A stretch of 15,518 nucleotides of DNA from JBDHRG01 sp039807445 (GCA_039807445.1 JBDHRG010000094.1:1-15518); one strand, 5' to 3'; positions 6,940 through 14,333 are shown, counted from the stretch's first letter. Notes: generated by a model not told the origin, from the letters alone. Numbers and translations are program-made.

Positions 6940-7923
6940 ATGAAGAACCCCGTTCGCGTTGCGATCACCGGTGCGGCCGGCAACATCGGCTATGCCATGG
7001 CTTTCCGCATTGCCGCCGGCGACATGCTCGGCCCGGATCAGCCGGTGATCCTGCACCTGCTGGAGATCACCCCGGCGCTGCCCGCGCTGCAGGGGGTGGT
7101 GATGGAGCTCAACGACTGCGCCTTCCCGCTGCTCCAGGGCATCGTCGCGACCGACAAGGTGGAAGAGGCGTTCAAGGGCGTCGATTACGTGCTGCTGGTC
7201 GGTGCGCGTCCGCGCGGCCCGGGCATGGAGCGCAAGGACCTTTTGACCGCCAACGGCGCGATCTTCGGCCCGCAGGGCAAAGCGTTGAACGACCACGCCT
7301 CGCGCGACGTCAAGGTGCTGGTGGTCGGCAACCCGGCCAACACCAATGCGCTGATCGCGATGTCGAACGCCCCGGCCCTGAAGCCCGAGCAGTTCACCGC
7401 GATGGTCCGCCTCGACCACAACCGCGCGCTGTCGCAGCTGGCCGAGAAGACCGGGGTGCACTTCAATCACATCAGGAAGATGACGATCTGGGGCAACCAC
7501 TCGAGCACCCAGTACCCGGACATCTCGAACTGCACCGTCGACGGCAAGCCGGCCGCCTCGCTGGTCGAGCGCAGCTGGTACGAGAACACCTTCATCCCCG
7601 ATGTGCAGCAGCGCGGCGCGGCGATCATCAAGGCGCGTGGCGCCTCGTCGGCCGCCTCGGCCGCCTCGGCCGCGATCGACCACATGCGCTCGTGGGCGCT
7701 CGGCACCGCCGACGGCGACTGGGTGTCGATGGGCGTGCCTTCGGACGGCTCATACGGCATCGCCCCGGGCGTGATCTACGGCTATCCCTGCGTCTGCAAG
7801 GGCGGCAAGTATGAGATCGTCCAGGGGCTGGCGATCGACGCCTTCTCGCGCGCCAGGATGGCGGCGACCGAAACCGAGCTGCGCGAAGAGCGCGCCTCGG
7901 TCGAGCACCTGCTGAAGCCGTAA
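6940..7923 (+). CDS. mdh: Malate dehydrogenase (NAD-dependent)
   Basis: This cytosolic TCA-cycle enzyme interconverts malate and oxaloacetate with NAD. The 327-residue product belongs to the cytosolic-type/Thermus-like MDH group: Rossmann glycine motif TGAAGNIGY at residues 10-18, substrate-contacting arginines in GARPRGPGMERKDLL (Arg92, Arg98), NAD-ribose region VGNPANTNA, catalytic pair Asp159 (in LDHNRA) and His187 (in IWGNHSSTQYPD), and a C-terminal GVPSDGSYGI block. Length and motifs are complete. ATG 6940 has AGGAG (6928-6932) seven bases upstream. It is apparently transcribed alone: 216 bases separate it from ppsR and a strong terminator follows. Its product, oxaloacetate, is the co-substrate of PrpC encoded just downstream, which may explain the neighbourhood. 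Confidence 0.96.
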   Translation: MKNPVRVAITGAAGNIGYAMAFRIAAGDMLGPDQPVILHLLEITPALPALQGVVMELNDCAFPLLQGIVATDKVEEAFKGVDYVLLVGARPRGPGMERKDLLTANGAIFGPQGKALNDHASRDVKVLVVGNPANTNALIAMSNAPALKPEQFTAMVRLDHNRALSQLAEKTGVHFNHIRKMTIWGNHSSTQYPDISNCTVDGKPAASLVERSWYENTFIPDVQQRGAAIIKARGASSAASAASAAIDHMRSWALGTADGDWVSMGVPSDGSYGIAPGVIYGYPCVCKGGKYEIVQGLAIDAFSRARMAATETELREERASVEHLLKP

Positions 7924-7933
7924 GGCGGGTGCT

Positions 7934-7951
7934 GCGGCCCGTCCGGGCCGC
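7934..7951 (+). other. GC-rich hairpin after mdh
   Basis: GCGGCCC (7934-7940) and GGGCCGC (7945-7951) form a perfect 7-bp stem with a four-base loop, 11 bases past the mdh stop. No T-run follows. It probably acts with the true terminator downstream, for example as a 3'-end stabilising stem. Confidence 0.5.
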
Positions 7952-7962
7952 CGACGCGTGGC

Positions 7963-7990
7963 AAGGGCGCCCTCGGGCGCCCTTTTCTTT
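7963..7990 (+). terminator. Intrinsic terminator of mdh
   Basis: AAGGGCGCC (7963-7971) pairs perfectly with GGCGCCCTT (7976-7984) around the loop CTCG, and the run TTTTCTTT (7983-7990) follows. This is a canonical rho-independent terminator and isolates mdh from the prp operon. Confidence 0.9.
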
Positions 7991-8060
7991 GTCCGCTCCA
8001 TCGGCAACGTGCGCGCCGATCCCGGGCCCCTAGCGATGCGCAACCGTTTCCGGGCGGCTC

Positions 8061-8180
8061 CAATGTTTATTATTGAAATTTCTGATATGACACATCATCA
8101 ATGATTGAGTAATTTTATTCACGTCAGGCGATCAGGCGTTCTACATCATAAAAACGAGACTTCGGATCGCTGTGTGTGTG
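8061..8180 (+). promoter_or_regulatory. AT-rich control region upstream of prpE
   Basis: Bases 8061-8120 contain only 14 G/C of 60, an abrupt contrast with the surrounding DNA. Possible elements: TTGAAA (8073-8078) as a -35-like box; the dyad ATCAT-CA-ATGAT (8094-8105); the word ACATCAT at 8092 and again at 8143, 51 bases apart; and a direct repeat TCAGGCG at 8124 and 8132. I could not pair a convincing -35 with a -10, and no GG-N10-GC sigma-54 promoter is present. As prpE-prpB-prpC-prpD has no other obvious promoter, this is the likely operon promoter and operator zone. Confidence 0.6.
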
Positions 8181-8194
8181 GAGGAGGAGGTGCG

Positions 8195-10081
8195 ATGAGC
8201 TATGAAGCGTTCCACCGGCGCTCGATCGAAGACCGCGAGGACTTCTGGGCCGAGCAGGCTGCACTGATCGACTGGCACCGCCCGCCGGAGCAGATCCTGG
8301 ACTATTCGAATCCGCCGTTCCGGCGCTGGTTCGTCGGCGGCGAAACCAACCTGTGCCACAACGCGCTCGACCGCCACCTGGCGGCGCGCGCCGGGCAGCC
8401 GGCGCTGGTGTGGATCTCGACCGAGGTCGAGCGCGAGCAGGTCTACAGCTACAGCGAGTTGCACCGCGAAGTGAACCGCTTCGCCGCGGTGCTCGCCGCG
8501 CAGGGCGTGGGCCAGGGCGACCGCGTCGTGATCTACATGCCGATGATCGCCGAGGCGGTGTTCGCGATGCTGGCGTGCGCGCGGCTCGGCGCAGTGCACT
8601 CGGTGGTGTTCGGCGGCTTCGCCGCGCACAACCTGGCGCTGCGGATCGACGACGCCCAGCCGGCGCTGCTGGTGACCGCCGACGCCGGCATGCGCGGCGG
8701 CAAAGTGGTGCCGTACAAGCACCTGGTCGACGAGGCCTGCCGCCTGGCGGCGTATCCGCCGCACCGGGTGCTGATCGTCGACCGCGGGCTCGACCCCGGC
8801 ATGCCCGTGACCGAGGGCCGCGATCTCGACTACGCGGCGCTGCGCGAAGCGCATCTCGACGCCGAGGTGCCGGTGGTCTGGGTCGAAGCCAACGCGCCGA
8901 GCTACGTGCTCTACACCTCGGGCACCACCGGCAAGCCCAAGGGCGTGCAGCGCGACACCGGTGGCTACGCGGTGGCGCTGGCGGCGTCGATGAAGCACGT
9001 CTACGCGGCGGAGCCGGGCGAGGCGATGTTCACGACTTCGGACATCGGCTGGGTGGTCGGCCACTCGTACATCGTCTACGGCCCCTTGATCCACGGCATG
9101 ACCACCATCGTTTACGAGGGCCTGCCGACGCGCCCCGACCCGGGCATCTGGTGGAAGATCGTTCAGGACTGGCACGTCACGACGATGTTCTCGTCGCCGA
9201 CCGCGGCGCGGGTGCTGAAGAAGCAGGACCCGGCCTGGCTGAAGGCCTACGACCTGAGCTCGCTGCGCTACCTGTTCCTGGCCGGCGAGCCGCTCGACGA
9301 GCCGACCGCGCGCTGGATCAGCGAGGCGCTCGGCGTGCCGGTGATCGACCACTACTGGCAGACCGAGACCGGCTGGCCGCTGCTGTCGTACCTGCCAGGG
9401 GTCGACCTCAAGCCCAACCGCTTCGGTTCGCCGGGCTTCCCGGTGTACGGCTACGACATCCGCGTGCTCGACGAGGCCAGCGGCGCCGACTGCGCGCCCG
9501 GCGAGAAGGGCGTGCTGGCGGTGGTGCCGCCGCTGCCGCCGGGCTGCCTGTCGACGGTGTGGGGCGACGACGCGCGCTTCGTGTCGAGCTACTTCTCGAG
9601 CTTCAAGGAGCCGCTCTACACCTCGTCGGATTGGGCGATGCGCGATGCCGATGGCTACTTCTTCATCCTCGGCCGCACCGACGACGTGATCAACGTCGCC
9701 GGCCACCGCCTCGGCACGCGCGAGATCGAGGAGGCGGTGCAGGCGCATCCGGCGGTGGCCGAGGTCGCGGTGGTCGGCGTCGCCGACCCGCTGAAGGGGC
9801 AGGTGCCGGTCGGCTTCTGCACCGTGAAGCAGGCGGTCGAAAGCGCGGCGGAGCGCGAGGCGCTGGAGCGCGCGGTGATCGCCAAGGTCGAAGAGCTGCT
9901 CGGCCCGGTCGCCAAGCCGCACGCGGTGCACTTCGTCAACGCGCTGCCTAAGACGCGCTCGGGCAAGTTGCTGCGCCGCTCGATCCAGGCGCTGGCCGAG
10001 GGGCGCGATCCGGGCGATCTGTCGACGCTCGACGATCCGGGTTCGCTCGACGAGGTCAAGCGCGCGGTCAAAGGCGACTGA
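8195..10081 (+). CDS. prpE: Propionyl-CoA synthetase
   Basis: PrpE activates propionate with ATP and CoA to propionyl-CoA, the entry step of the methylcitrate cycle, in the cytosol. The 628-residue product has the acyl-CoA synthetase order: N-terminal DFWAEQA-type acetyl-CoA synthetase segment, YMPMIAEAVFAMLACARLGAVHSVVFGGF, the AMP-binding P-loop TSGTTGKPKG at about residues 241-250, HYWQTETGWP, and C-terminal PKTRSGKLLRR with the adenylation lysine at 591 (the residue whose acylation silences this enzyme class). EPLDEPT and VQRDTGGY are typical of PrpE rather than Acs, and the length is that of E. coli PrpE. ATG 8195 follows the very strong AGGAGG at 8185-8190 with four-base spacing. It is the first gene of the prp operon and lies 60 bases before prpB. 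Confidence 0.95.
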   Translation: MSYEAFHRRSIEDREDFWAEQAALIDWHRPPEQILDYSNPPFRRWFVGGETNLCHNALDRHLAARAGQPALVWISTEVEREQVYSYSELHREVNRFAAVLAAQGVGQGDRVVIYMPMIAEAVFAMLACARLGAVHSVVFGGFAAHNLALRIDDAQPALLVTADAGMRGGKVVPYKHLVDEACRLAAYPPHRVLIVDRGLDPGMPVTEGRDLDYAALREAHLDAEVPVVWVEANAPSYVLYTSGTTGKPKGVQRDTGGYAVALAASMKHVYAAEPGEAMFTTSDIGWVVGHSYIVYGPLIHGMTTIVYEGLPTRPDPGIWWKIVQDWHVTTMFSSPTAARVLKKQDPAWLKAYDLSSLRYLFLAGEPLDEPTARWISEALGVPVIDHYWQTETGWPLLSYLPGVDLKPNRFGSPGFPVYGYDIRVLDEASGADCAPGEKGVLAVVPPLPPGCLSTVWGDDARFVSSYFSSFKEPLYTSSDWAMRDADGYFFILGRTDDVINVAGHRLGTREIEEAVQAHPAVAEVAVVGVADPLKGQVPVGFCTVKQAVESAAEREALERAVIAKVEELLGPVAKPHAVHFVNALPKTRSGKLLRRSIQALAEGRDPGDLSTLDDPGSLDEVKRAVKGD

Positions 10082-10103
10082 GCATCGGATGTCGAGTGTG
10101 AGC

Positions 10104-10120
10104 TTTGCGCAGCACGCAAA
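10104..10120 (+). other. Small hairpin between prpE and prpB
   Basis: TTTGCG (10104-10109) and CGCAAA (10115-10120) form a perfect stem around CAGCA. It lies in the 60-base gap and is not followed by a T-run. A processing or stabilising element is as likely as chance; the genes remain plausibly co-transcribed. Confidence 0.4.
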
Positions 10121-10141
10121 ACGATGAACGAGGGTGAGCCC

Positions 10142-11032
10142 ATGAGTGAACAAATCAAATCCGCCGGCGCCCGCTTCCGCGCTGCCGTCGAAGCCGAGCG
10201 CCCGCTGCAGGTGGTCGGCGCGGTCAACGCCTACTTCGCGCGGCTCGCCGAGCACAGCGGCTACCAGGCGCTGTACCTGTCGGGCGGCGGCGTTGCGGCG
10301 TGCTCGTGCGGCATCCCCGACCTCGGCATCACCACGCTCGAGGACGTCCTGACCGACGCGCGCCGCATCACCGACGTGAGCGAGCTGCCGCTGCTGGTCG
10401 ACATCGACACCGGCTGGGGCGGGGCCTTCAACATCGCCCGCACGGTCAAGGCCATGATCAAGGCCGGTGTGGCCGCGGTGCACATCGAAGACCAGGTGCA
10501 GCAGAAGCGCTGCGGCCACCGTCCGGGCAAGGCGATCGTGCCGCTGGCCGAAATGGTCGACCGCATCAAGGCGGCGGTCGACGCCAGGACCGACCCCGAG
10601 TTCGTGATCATGGCACGCACCGATGCGCTCGCGGTCGAAGGGCTCGACGCCGCGATCGAGCGCGCCCAGGCCTGCGTCGAGGCTGGCGCCGACATGATCT
10701 TCCCCGAGGCGATGACCGAGCTCGGCATGTACCGCAAGTTTGCCGACGCGGTGAAGGTGCCGGTGCTGGCCAACATCACCGAGTTCGGCGCCACGCCGCT
10801 GTTCACCACCGCAGAGCTCGGCGCCAACGGCGTGCGGCTGGTGCTGTACCCGCTGTCGGCCTTCCGCGCGGCGAGCCAGGCGGCGCTGAACGCGTATCAG
10901 GCGATCCGCCGCGACGGTACGCAGCAGGGGGTGATCGACACCATGCAGACGCGCGCCGAGCTGTACGAACACCTCGGCTACCACGCCTTCGAGCAGAAGC
11001 TCGACGCGCTGTTCGCCGAGCAGAAGGGCTGA
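10142..11032 (+). CDS. prpB: 2-methylisocitrate lyase
   Basis: PrpB cleaves 2-methylisocitrate to succinate and pyruvate, the last step of the methylcitrate cycle. The 296-residue product (same size as E. coli PrpB) shows the PEP mutase/isocitrate lyase superfamily pattern: LYLSGGGVAAC near the N-terminus, metal-binding DIDTGWG (Asp87, Asp89), and the active-site loop HIEDQVQQKRCGHRPGK with the catalytic Cys124. These are followed by MARTDALAVEGLDAAI and NITEFGATPLF. The KRCGH form, with the surrounding loop, separates it from isocitrate lyase. ATG 10142 is chosen over the in-frame ATG 10124 because GAGG (10130-10133) lies between them at 8-base spacing. It is the second gene of the operon; a REP-like double hairpin fills the gap to prpC. 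Confidence 0.95.
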   Translation: MSEQIKSAGARFRAAVEAERPLQVVGAVNAYFARLAEHSGYQALYLSGGGVAACSCGIPDLGITTLEDVLTDARRITDVSELPLLVDIDTGWGGAFNIARTVKAMIKAGVAAVHIEDQVQQKRCGHRPGKAIVPLAEMVDRIKAAVDARTDPEFVIMARTDALAVEGLDAAIERAQACVEAGADMIFPEAMTELGMYRKFADAVKVPVLANITEFGATPLFTTAELGANGVRLVLYPLSAFRAASQAALNAYQAIRRDGTQQGVIDTMQTRAELYEHLGYHAFEQKLDALFAEQKG

Positions 11033-11060
11033 GCGCTGCGGCGAATCCAGCAGAGCGCTT

Positions 11061-11135
11061 GTAGCGTGGGCAGGCGCGCGGCGCTTGCCCACGCCCCCGA
11101 TCCGAACGGTGGGCAGCGAGCTGCCCGCCCTACGG
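11061..11135. repeat. REP-like double hairpin between prpB and prpC
   Basis: The first stem is GCGTGGGCA (11064-11072) with TGCCCACGC (11086-11094), extendable inward. The second is 11108-11116 with 11121-11129 around CGAG, with one G-T pair. The outer GTAGCGTGGGCAG (11061-11073) is also the inverted complement of CTGCCCGCCCTAC (11121-11133) at 11 of 13 positions. Two oppositely oriented copies of a GTAG-GTGGGCAG unit is the layout of a REP doublet (BIME-like). Confidence 0.75.
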
Positions 11136-11165
11136 TTTCTCCCGAGGAATCCAGGAGAGATTGAG

Positions 11166-12314
11166 ATGAGCGAAACCATCGCCGCCCCCAAGCCGAAGAA
11201 GTCGGTGGCGCTGTCGGGCGTCACCGCCGGCAACACCGCGCTGTGCACCGTCGGGCGCACCGGCAACGATCTGCACTACCGCGGCTACGACATCCTCGAC
11301 ATCGCCGACAAGTGCGACTTCGAGGAAGTCGCCTACCTGTTGATCCACGGCAAGCTGCCCAATCGCGCCGAGCTGAAGGGTTACAAGGCCAAGCTCGCGG
11401 CGCTGCGCGGCTTGCCGGCGCCGGTGCGCGCCGTGCTCGAACAGCTGCCGGCCGCCTCGCACCCGATGGACGTGATGCGTACCGGCGTGTCCGCCTTGGG
11501 TTGCACGCTGCCGGAGAAAGAGGACCACAGCGTGGCCGGCGCCCGCGACATCGCCGACCGGCTGATCGCCTCGCTCGGCTCGATGCTGTGCTACTGGTAC
11601 CACTTCAGCCACAACAGCCGGCGCATCGAGGTCGAGACCGGCGACGACTCGATCGGCGGCCACTTCCTGCACCTGCTGCACGGGCGCGCGCCCTCGGAAC
11701 TGTGGGTGCGGGCGATGCACACCTCGCTGAACCTGTACGCCGAACACGAATTCAACGCTTCGACCTTCACCGGGCGCGTGATCGCCGGCACCGGCTCGGA
11801 CCTGTACTCGTGCATCACCGGCGCGATCGGTGCGCTGCGCGGCCCCAAGCACGGCGGTGCCAACGAGGTCGCGTTCGACATCCAGAGCCGCTACGACTCG
11901 GCCGACGAAGCCGAGGCCGACATCCGCAAGCGCGTCGAAAACAAGGAAGTGATCATCGGTTTCGGCCATCCCGTGTACACGATCGCCGATCCGCGCAACC
12001 AGGTGATCAAGGAAGTCGCACGCCGGCTATCCGAGGACGCCGGCAACCTGCGGCTGTTCGCGATCGCCGAGCGGCTCGAGGCGGTGATGCGCGAGGTCAA
12101 GAACATGTTCCCGAACCTCGACTGGTTCTCGGCGGTGTCGTACCACCTGATGGGCGTGCCGACGGCGATGTTCACGCCGCTGTTCGTGATCTCGCGCACC
12201 ACCGGCTGGAGCGCGCACGTGATCGAGCAGCGCCAGGACGGCAAGATCATCCGCCCCTCGGCCAACTACGTCGGCCCCGAAGACCTGAAGTTCGTCCCGA
12301 TCGACGAGCGCTGA
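11166..12314 (+). CDS. prpC: 2-methylcitrate synthase
   Basis: PrpC condenses propionyl-CoA with oxaloacetate to 2-methylcitrate. The 382-residue product has the citrate synthase fold markers LHYRGYDI near the N-terminus and the catalytic triad His229 (in PKHGGANE), His268 (in GFGHPVY) and Asp319 (in FPNLDWFSAVSYH). FSHNS and HEFNASTF blocks are also present. The short form, LHYRGYDILDIAD and SALGCTLPEKEDH favour methylcitrate synthase over citrate synthase, and flanking prpB and prpD settle the assignment. Some residual citrate synthase activity is usual for the family. ATG 11166 has AGGAGAG (11153-11159) six bases upstream. It is the third gene of the operon; a 112-base gap with an inverted repeat precedes prpD. 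Confidence 0.95.
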   Translation: MSETIAAPKPKKSVALSGVTAGNTALCTVGRTGNDLHYRGYDILDIADKCDFEEVAYLLIHGKLPNRAELKGYKAKLAALRGLPAPVRAVLEQLPAASHPMDVMRTGVSALGCTLPEKEDHSVAGARDIADRLIASLGSMLCYWYHFSHNSRRIEVETGDDSIGGHFLHLLHGRAPSELWVRAMHTSLNLYAEHEFNASTFTGRVIAGTGSDLYSCITGAIGALRGPKHGGANEVAFDIQSRYDSADEAEADIRKRVENKEVIIGFGHPVYTIADPRNQVIKEVARRLSEDAGNLRLFAIAERLEAVMREVKNMFPNLDWFSAVSYHLMGVPTAMFTPLFVISRTTGWSAHVIEQRQDGKIIRPSANYVGPEDLKFVPIDER

Positions 12315-12320
12315 TTCCGG

Positions 12321-12407
12321 GTGAGCGGGGATGGGCAATGAGTGATGGGTGCAAGCCCGCCGCGCCATTTGCTGCCGCATCCCTTCCCATTACCCGTTCC
12401 CCATCAC
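12321..12407. repeat. Intergenic inverted repeat between prpC and prpD
   Basis: The reverse complement of 12378-12407 (beginning GTGATGGGGAACGGG) aligns imperfectly with 12321-12350 (beginning GTGAGCGGGGATGGG). Both arms are built from short G-rich words such as GGGGATG, GGCAATG and GTGATGGG. The spacer between the arms is about 27 bases. The architecture is that of the thiB-thiP and thiQ elements, with different words. Confidence 0.65.
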
Positions 12408-12426
12408 TGCTGACCAGGAGGAAACC

Positions 12427-13884
12427 ATGTCCGCCCACGACATCCGCGACGCCCAGCGCCCCGACTTCGACCCGGTGATCCAGGACATCGCCGACTACGT
12501 CCTGAACTACCGGATCGACTCGGCGCTCGCGCTCGAGACCGCCCGCAACTGCCTGATCGACACCCTGGGCTGCGGCCTCGAGGCGCTGTCGTACCCGGCC
12601 TGCACCAAGCTGATGGGGCCGATCGTCCCCGGCACCGTGGTTCCGAACGGCGCCAAGGTGCCCGGCACCCAGTTCCAGCTCGACCCGGTGCAGGCGGCGT
12701 TCAACATCGGCTGCATGATCCGCTGGCTGGACTTCAACGACACCTGGCTGGCGGCCGAGTGGGGCCACCCCTCGGACAACCTCGGCGGCATCCTCGCCAC
12801 CGCCGACTGGATCTCGCGCACCCGCGTCGCGCGGGGCTTGAGCCCGCTGACGATGCGCGCCGTGCTCGAAGGCATGATCAAGGCGCACGAGATCCAGGGC
12901 TGCCTCGCGCTCGAAAACTCGTTCAACCGCGTCGGGCTCGACCACGTGGTGCTGGTCAAGGTGGCTTCGAGCGCGGTCTGCGCCGCGCTGATGGGCGGGA
13001 CTCGCGAGGAGGTGATGAACGCCGTGTCGCAAGCCTTCGTCGACGGCCAGGCGCTGCGCACCTACCGCCACGCCCCCAACACCGGCTCGCGCAAGTCCTG
13101 GGCCGCCGGCGACGCCACCTCGCGCGCGGTGCGCCTGGCGCTGTTCTCGCTGAAGGGCGAGATGGGCATCCCCGGTGTGCTCAGCGCCAAGACCTGGGGC
13201 TTCTACGACGTGCTGTTCAAGGGCAAGGAGTTCCAGTTCCAGCGCCCGTACGGCAGCTACGTGATGGAGAACGTGCTGTTCAAGATCTCGTTCCCGGCCG
13301 AGTTCCACTCGCAGACCGCGGTCGAGTGCGCGATGACGCTACACGCCAGGCTGGCCGAACTGGGCAAGTCGGCGGCCGACATCGGCAAGGTGACGATCCG
13401 CACGCACGAAGCCTGCATCCGCATCATCGACAAGCAGGGCCCGCTGGCGAACCCGGCCGACCGCGACCACTGCATCCAGTACATGGTCGCCGTGCCGCTG
13501 CTGTTCGGCCGACTGACCGCCGCCGACTACGAGGATAACGTCGCCGCCGACCCGCGCATCGACGCCTTGCGCGACAAGATCGTCTGCGTCGAAGACCCGC
13601 AGTTCACCCGCGACTACCACGACCCCGACAAGCGCTCGATCGCCAATGCGCTGACCGTCGAGCTCGACGACGGCACCGTGCTGAGCGAAGTCGTGTGCGA
13701 GTACCCGATCGGCCACAAGCGTCGCCGCGCCGAGGGCATCCCGGTTTTGGTCGAGAAGTTCAAGACCAACCTGGCGCGCCGTTTCCCGGCCAAGCAGCAG
13801 GCGGCGATCCTCGCCCCCTCGCTCGACCAGGCCGCGCTCGAGGCGATGCCGGTCAACGAGTACGTCGACCTGTACGTCATCTGA
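12427..13884 (+). CDS. prpD: 2-methylcitrate dehydratase
   Basis: PrpD dehydrates 2-methylcitrate to 2-methylaconitate/methylaconitate intermediates on the way to 2-methylisocitrate, without an iron-sulphur cluster. The 485-residue product is full length for the MmgE/PrpD family (E. coli PrpD 483). Recognisable blocks include LIDTLGCGLEALSYPACTK, MIRWLDFNDTWLAAEWGHPSDNLGGILA, SFNRVGLDHVVLVKVASSAV, TGSRKSWAAGDATSRAVRLAL and FPAEFHSQTAVE. ATG 12427 is preceded by AGGAGG (12416-12421) at five-base spacing. It is the last gene of the operon. Use of prpD rather than the acnD-prpF pair is a real choice between two known routes; the second, aconitase-like hydration step would need AcnB from elsewhere in the genome. 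No clear intrinsic terminator follows directly. Confidence 0.95.
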   Translation: MSAHDIRDAQRPDFDPVIQDIADYVLNYRIDSALALETARNCLIDTLGCGLEALSYPACTKLMGPIVPGTVVPNGAKVPGTQFQLDPVQAAFNIGCMIRWLDFNDTWLAAEWGHPSDNLGGILATADWISRTRVARGLSPLTMRAVLEGMIKAHEIQGCLALENSFNRVGLDHVVLVKVASSAVCAALMGGTREEVMNAVSQAFVDGQALRTYRHAPNTGSRKSWAAGDATSRAVRLALFSLKGEMGIPGVLSAKTWGFYDVLFKGKEFQFQRPYGSYVMENVLFKISFPAEFHSQTAVECAMTLHARLAELGKSAADIGKVTIRTHEACIRIIDKQGPLANPADRDHCIQYMVAVPLLFGRLTAADYEDNVAADPRIDALRDKIVCVEDPQFTRDYHDPDKRSIANALTVELDDGTVLSEVVCEYPIGHKRRRAEGIPVLVEKFKTNLARRFPAKQQAAILAPSLDQAALEAMPVNEYVDLYVI

Positions 13885-13981
13885 TCTCGACTTTGTTCAT
13901 TTGAGCCCGGGCGAAAGCAGGAGTACGCAGGCGGTCACTACCTTGCCGTCGAGGTGTCCGATGCGTGCTCCGTCCCCGCCG

Positions 13982-14086
13982 TTCGGCCAGATGCCGGTGC
14001 CGACCGGCGAAGGTGTCTCGGGGCTGCGCATCGACCACGGCCCCGGCTACCGGGTGTACATCGTGGCCAATCGCGCGGCGGTTCGC
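13982..14086 (+). pseudogene. Fragment of a HigB/RelE-like addiction-module killer protein
   Basis: In one frame the translation reads PTGEGVSGLRIDHGPGYRVY, close to the central block of the putative addiction-module killer family (HigB/RelE-like; members typically read GEGVSELRI-GPGYRVYF). Intact members are about 100 residues. Here the upstream part (about 13901-13981) does not resemble the family N-terminus, and after VANRAAV the expected hydrophobic, CGGDK-like C-terminus is missing. No partner antitoxin is recognisable downstream. I read it as a decayed remnant, in the sense strand, of a toxin gene once adjoining prpD. Confidence 0.6.
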
Positions 14087-14302
14087 ACTCAGCGCGGCGG
14101 CGGCAGTGCTGGGCGCGATGAACGTCCTGTGGACGTCGCGCTCGCCAGGTTCACCCCGCCAAGCCGCGCCGTTGCTGGGCCGGATGAACTTGGTGAACGT
14201 GGATTCGCGGTTTCGGGATCCCGGCGGAAGGGGGATATGACCGGCCGCCGACGTGCATGCGGGCTGCTGGCGCCGCGTCTACGAGCCAGGGATCGAAGCA
14301 AT

Positions 14303-14320
14303 CCCGCCGTCTCTGGCGGG
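14303..14320. other. Hairpin downstream of the DUF1640-type gene
   Basis: CCCGCC (14303-14308) pairs with GGCGGG (14315-14320) across GTCTCT. It lies just past the stop of the minus-strand gene and could mark its transcript end, but no T-run follows on the minus strand. The same stem, with another loop, lies upstream of the gene at 14657-14674. Confidence 0.5.
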
Positions 14321-14333
14321 GTGATCAGCCCGA

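Larger units (their letters stand above)
13885..14333. other. 449-base gap with no intact gene
   Basis: Between prpD and the minus-strand gene I see no complete reading frame with a ribosome-binding site and plausible product. The region holds a toxin-gene fragment (13982-14086) and a hairpin (14303-14320). The remaining stretch, 14087-14300, is high GC with open frames in several phases whose translations look like composition-driven shadows rather than protein. Confidence 0.6.

Noticed and set aside
8121..8150. Possible sigma-54 promoter for the prp operon
   Set aside because: GG dinucleotides at 8127 and 8135 have no GC at the required ten-base spacing, so the -24/-12 pattern fails.
8141..11266. 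1041-codon open frame antisense to prpE and prpB
   Set aside because: Its translation is His/Arg/Val-rich and low in complexity, as expected on the complement of GC-rich coding DNA; it is covered by two firmly identified genes.
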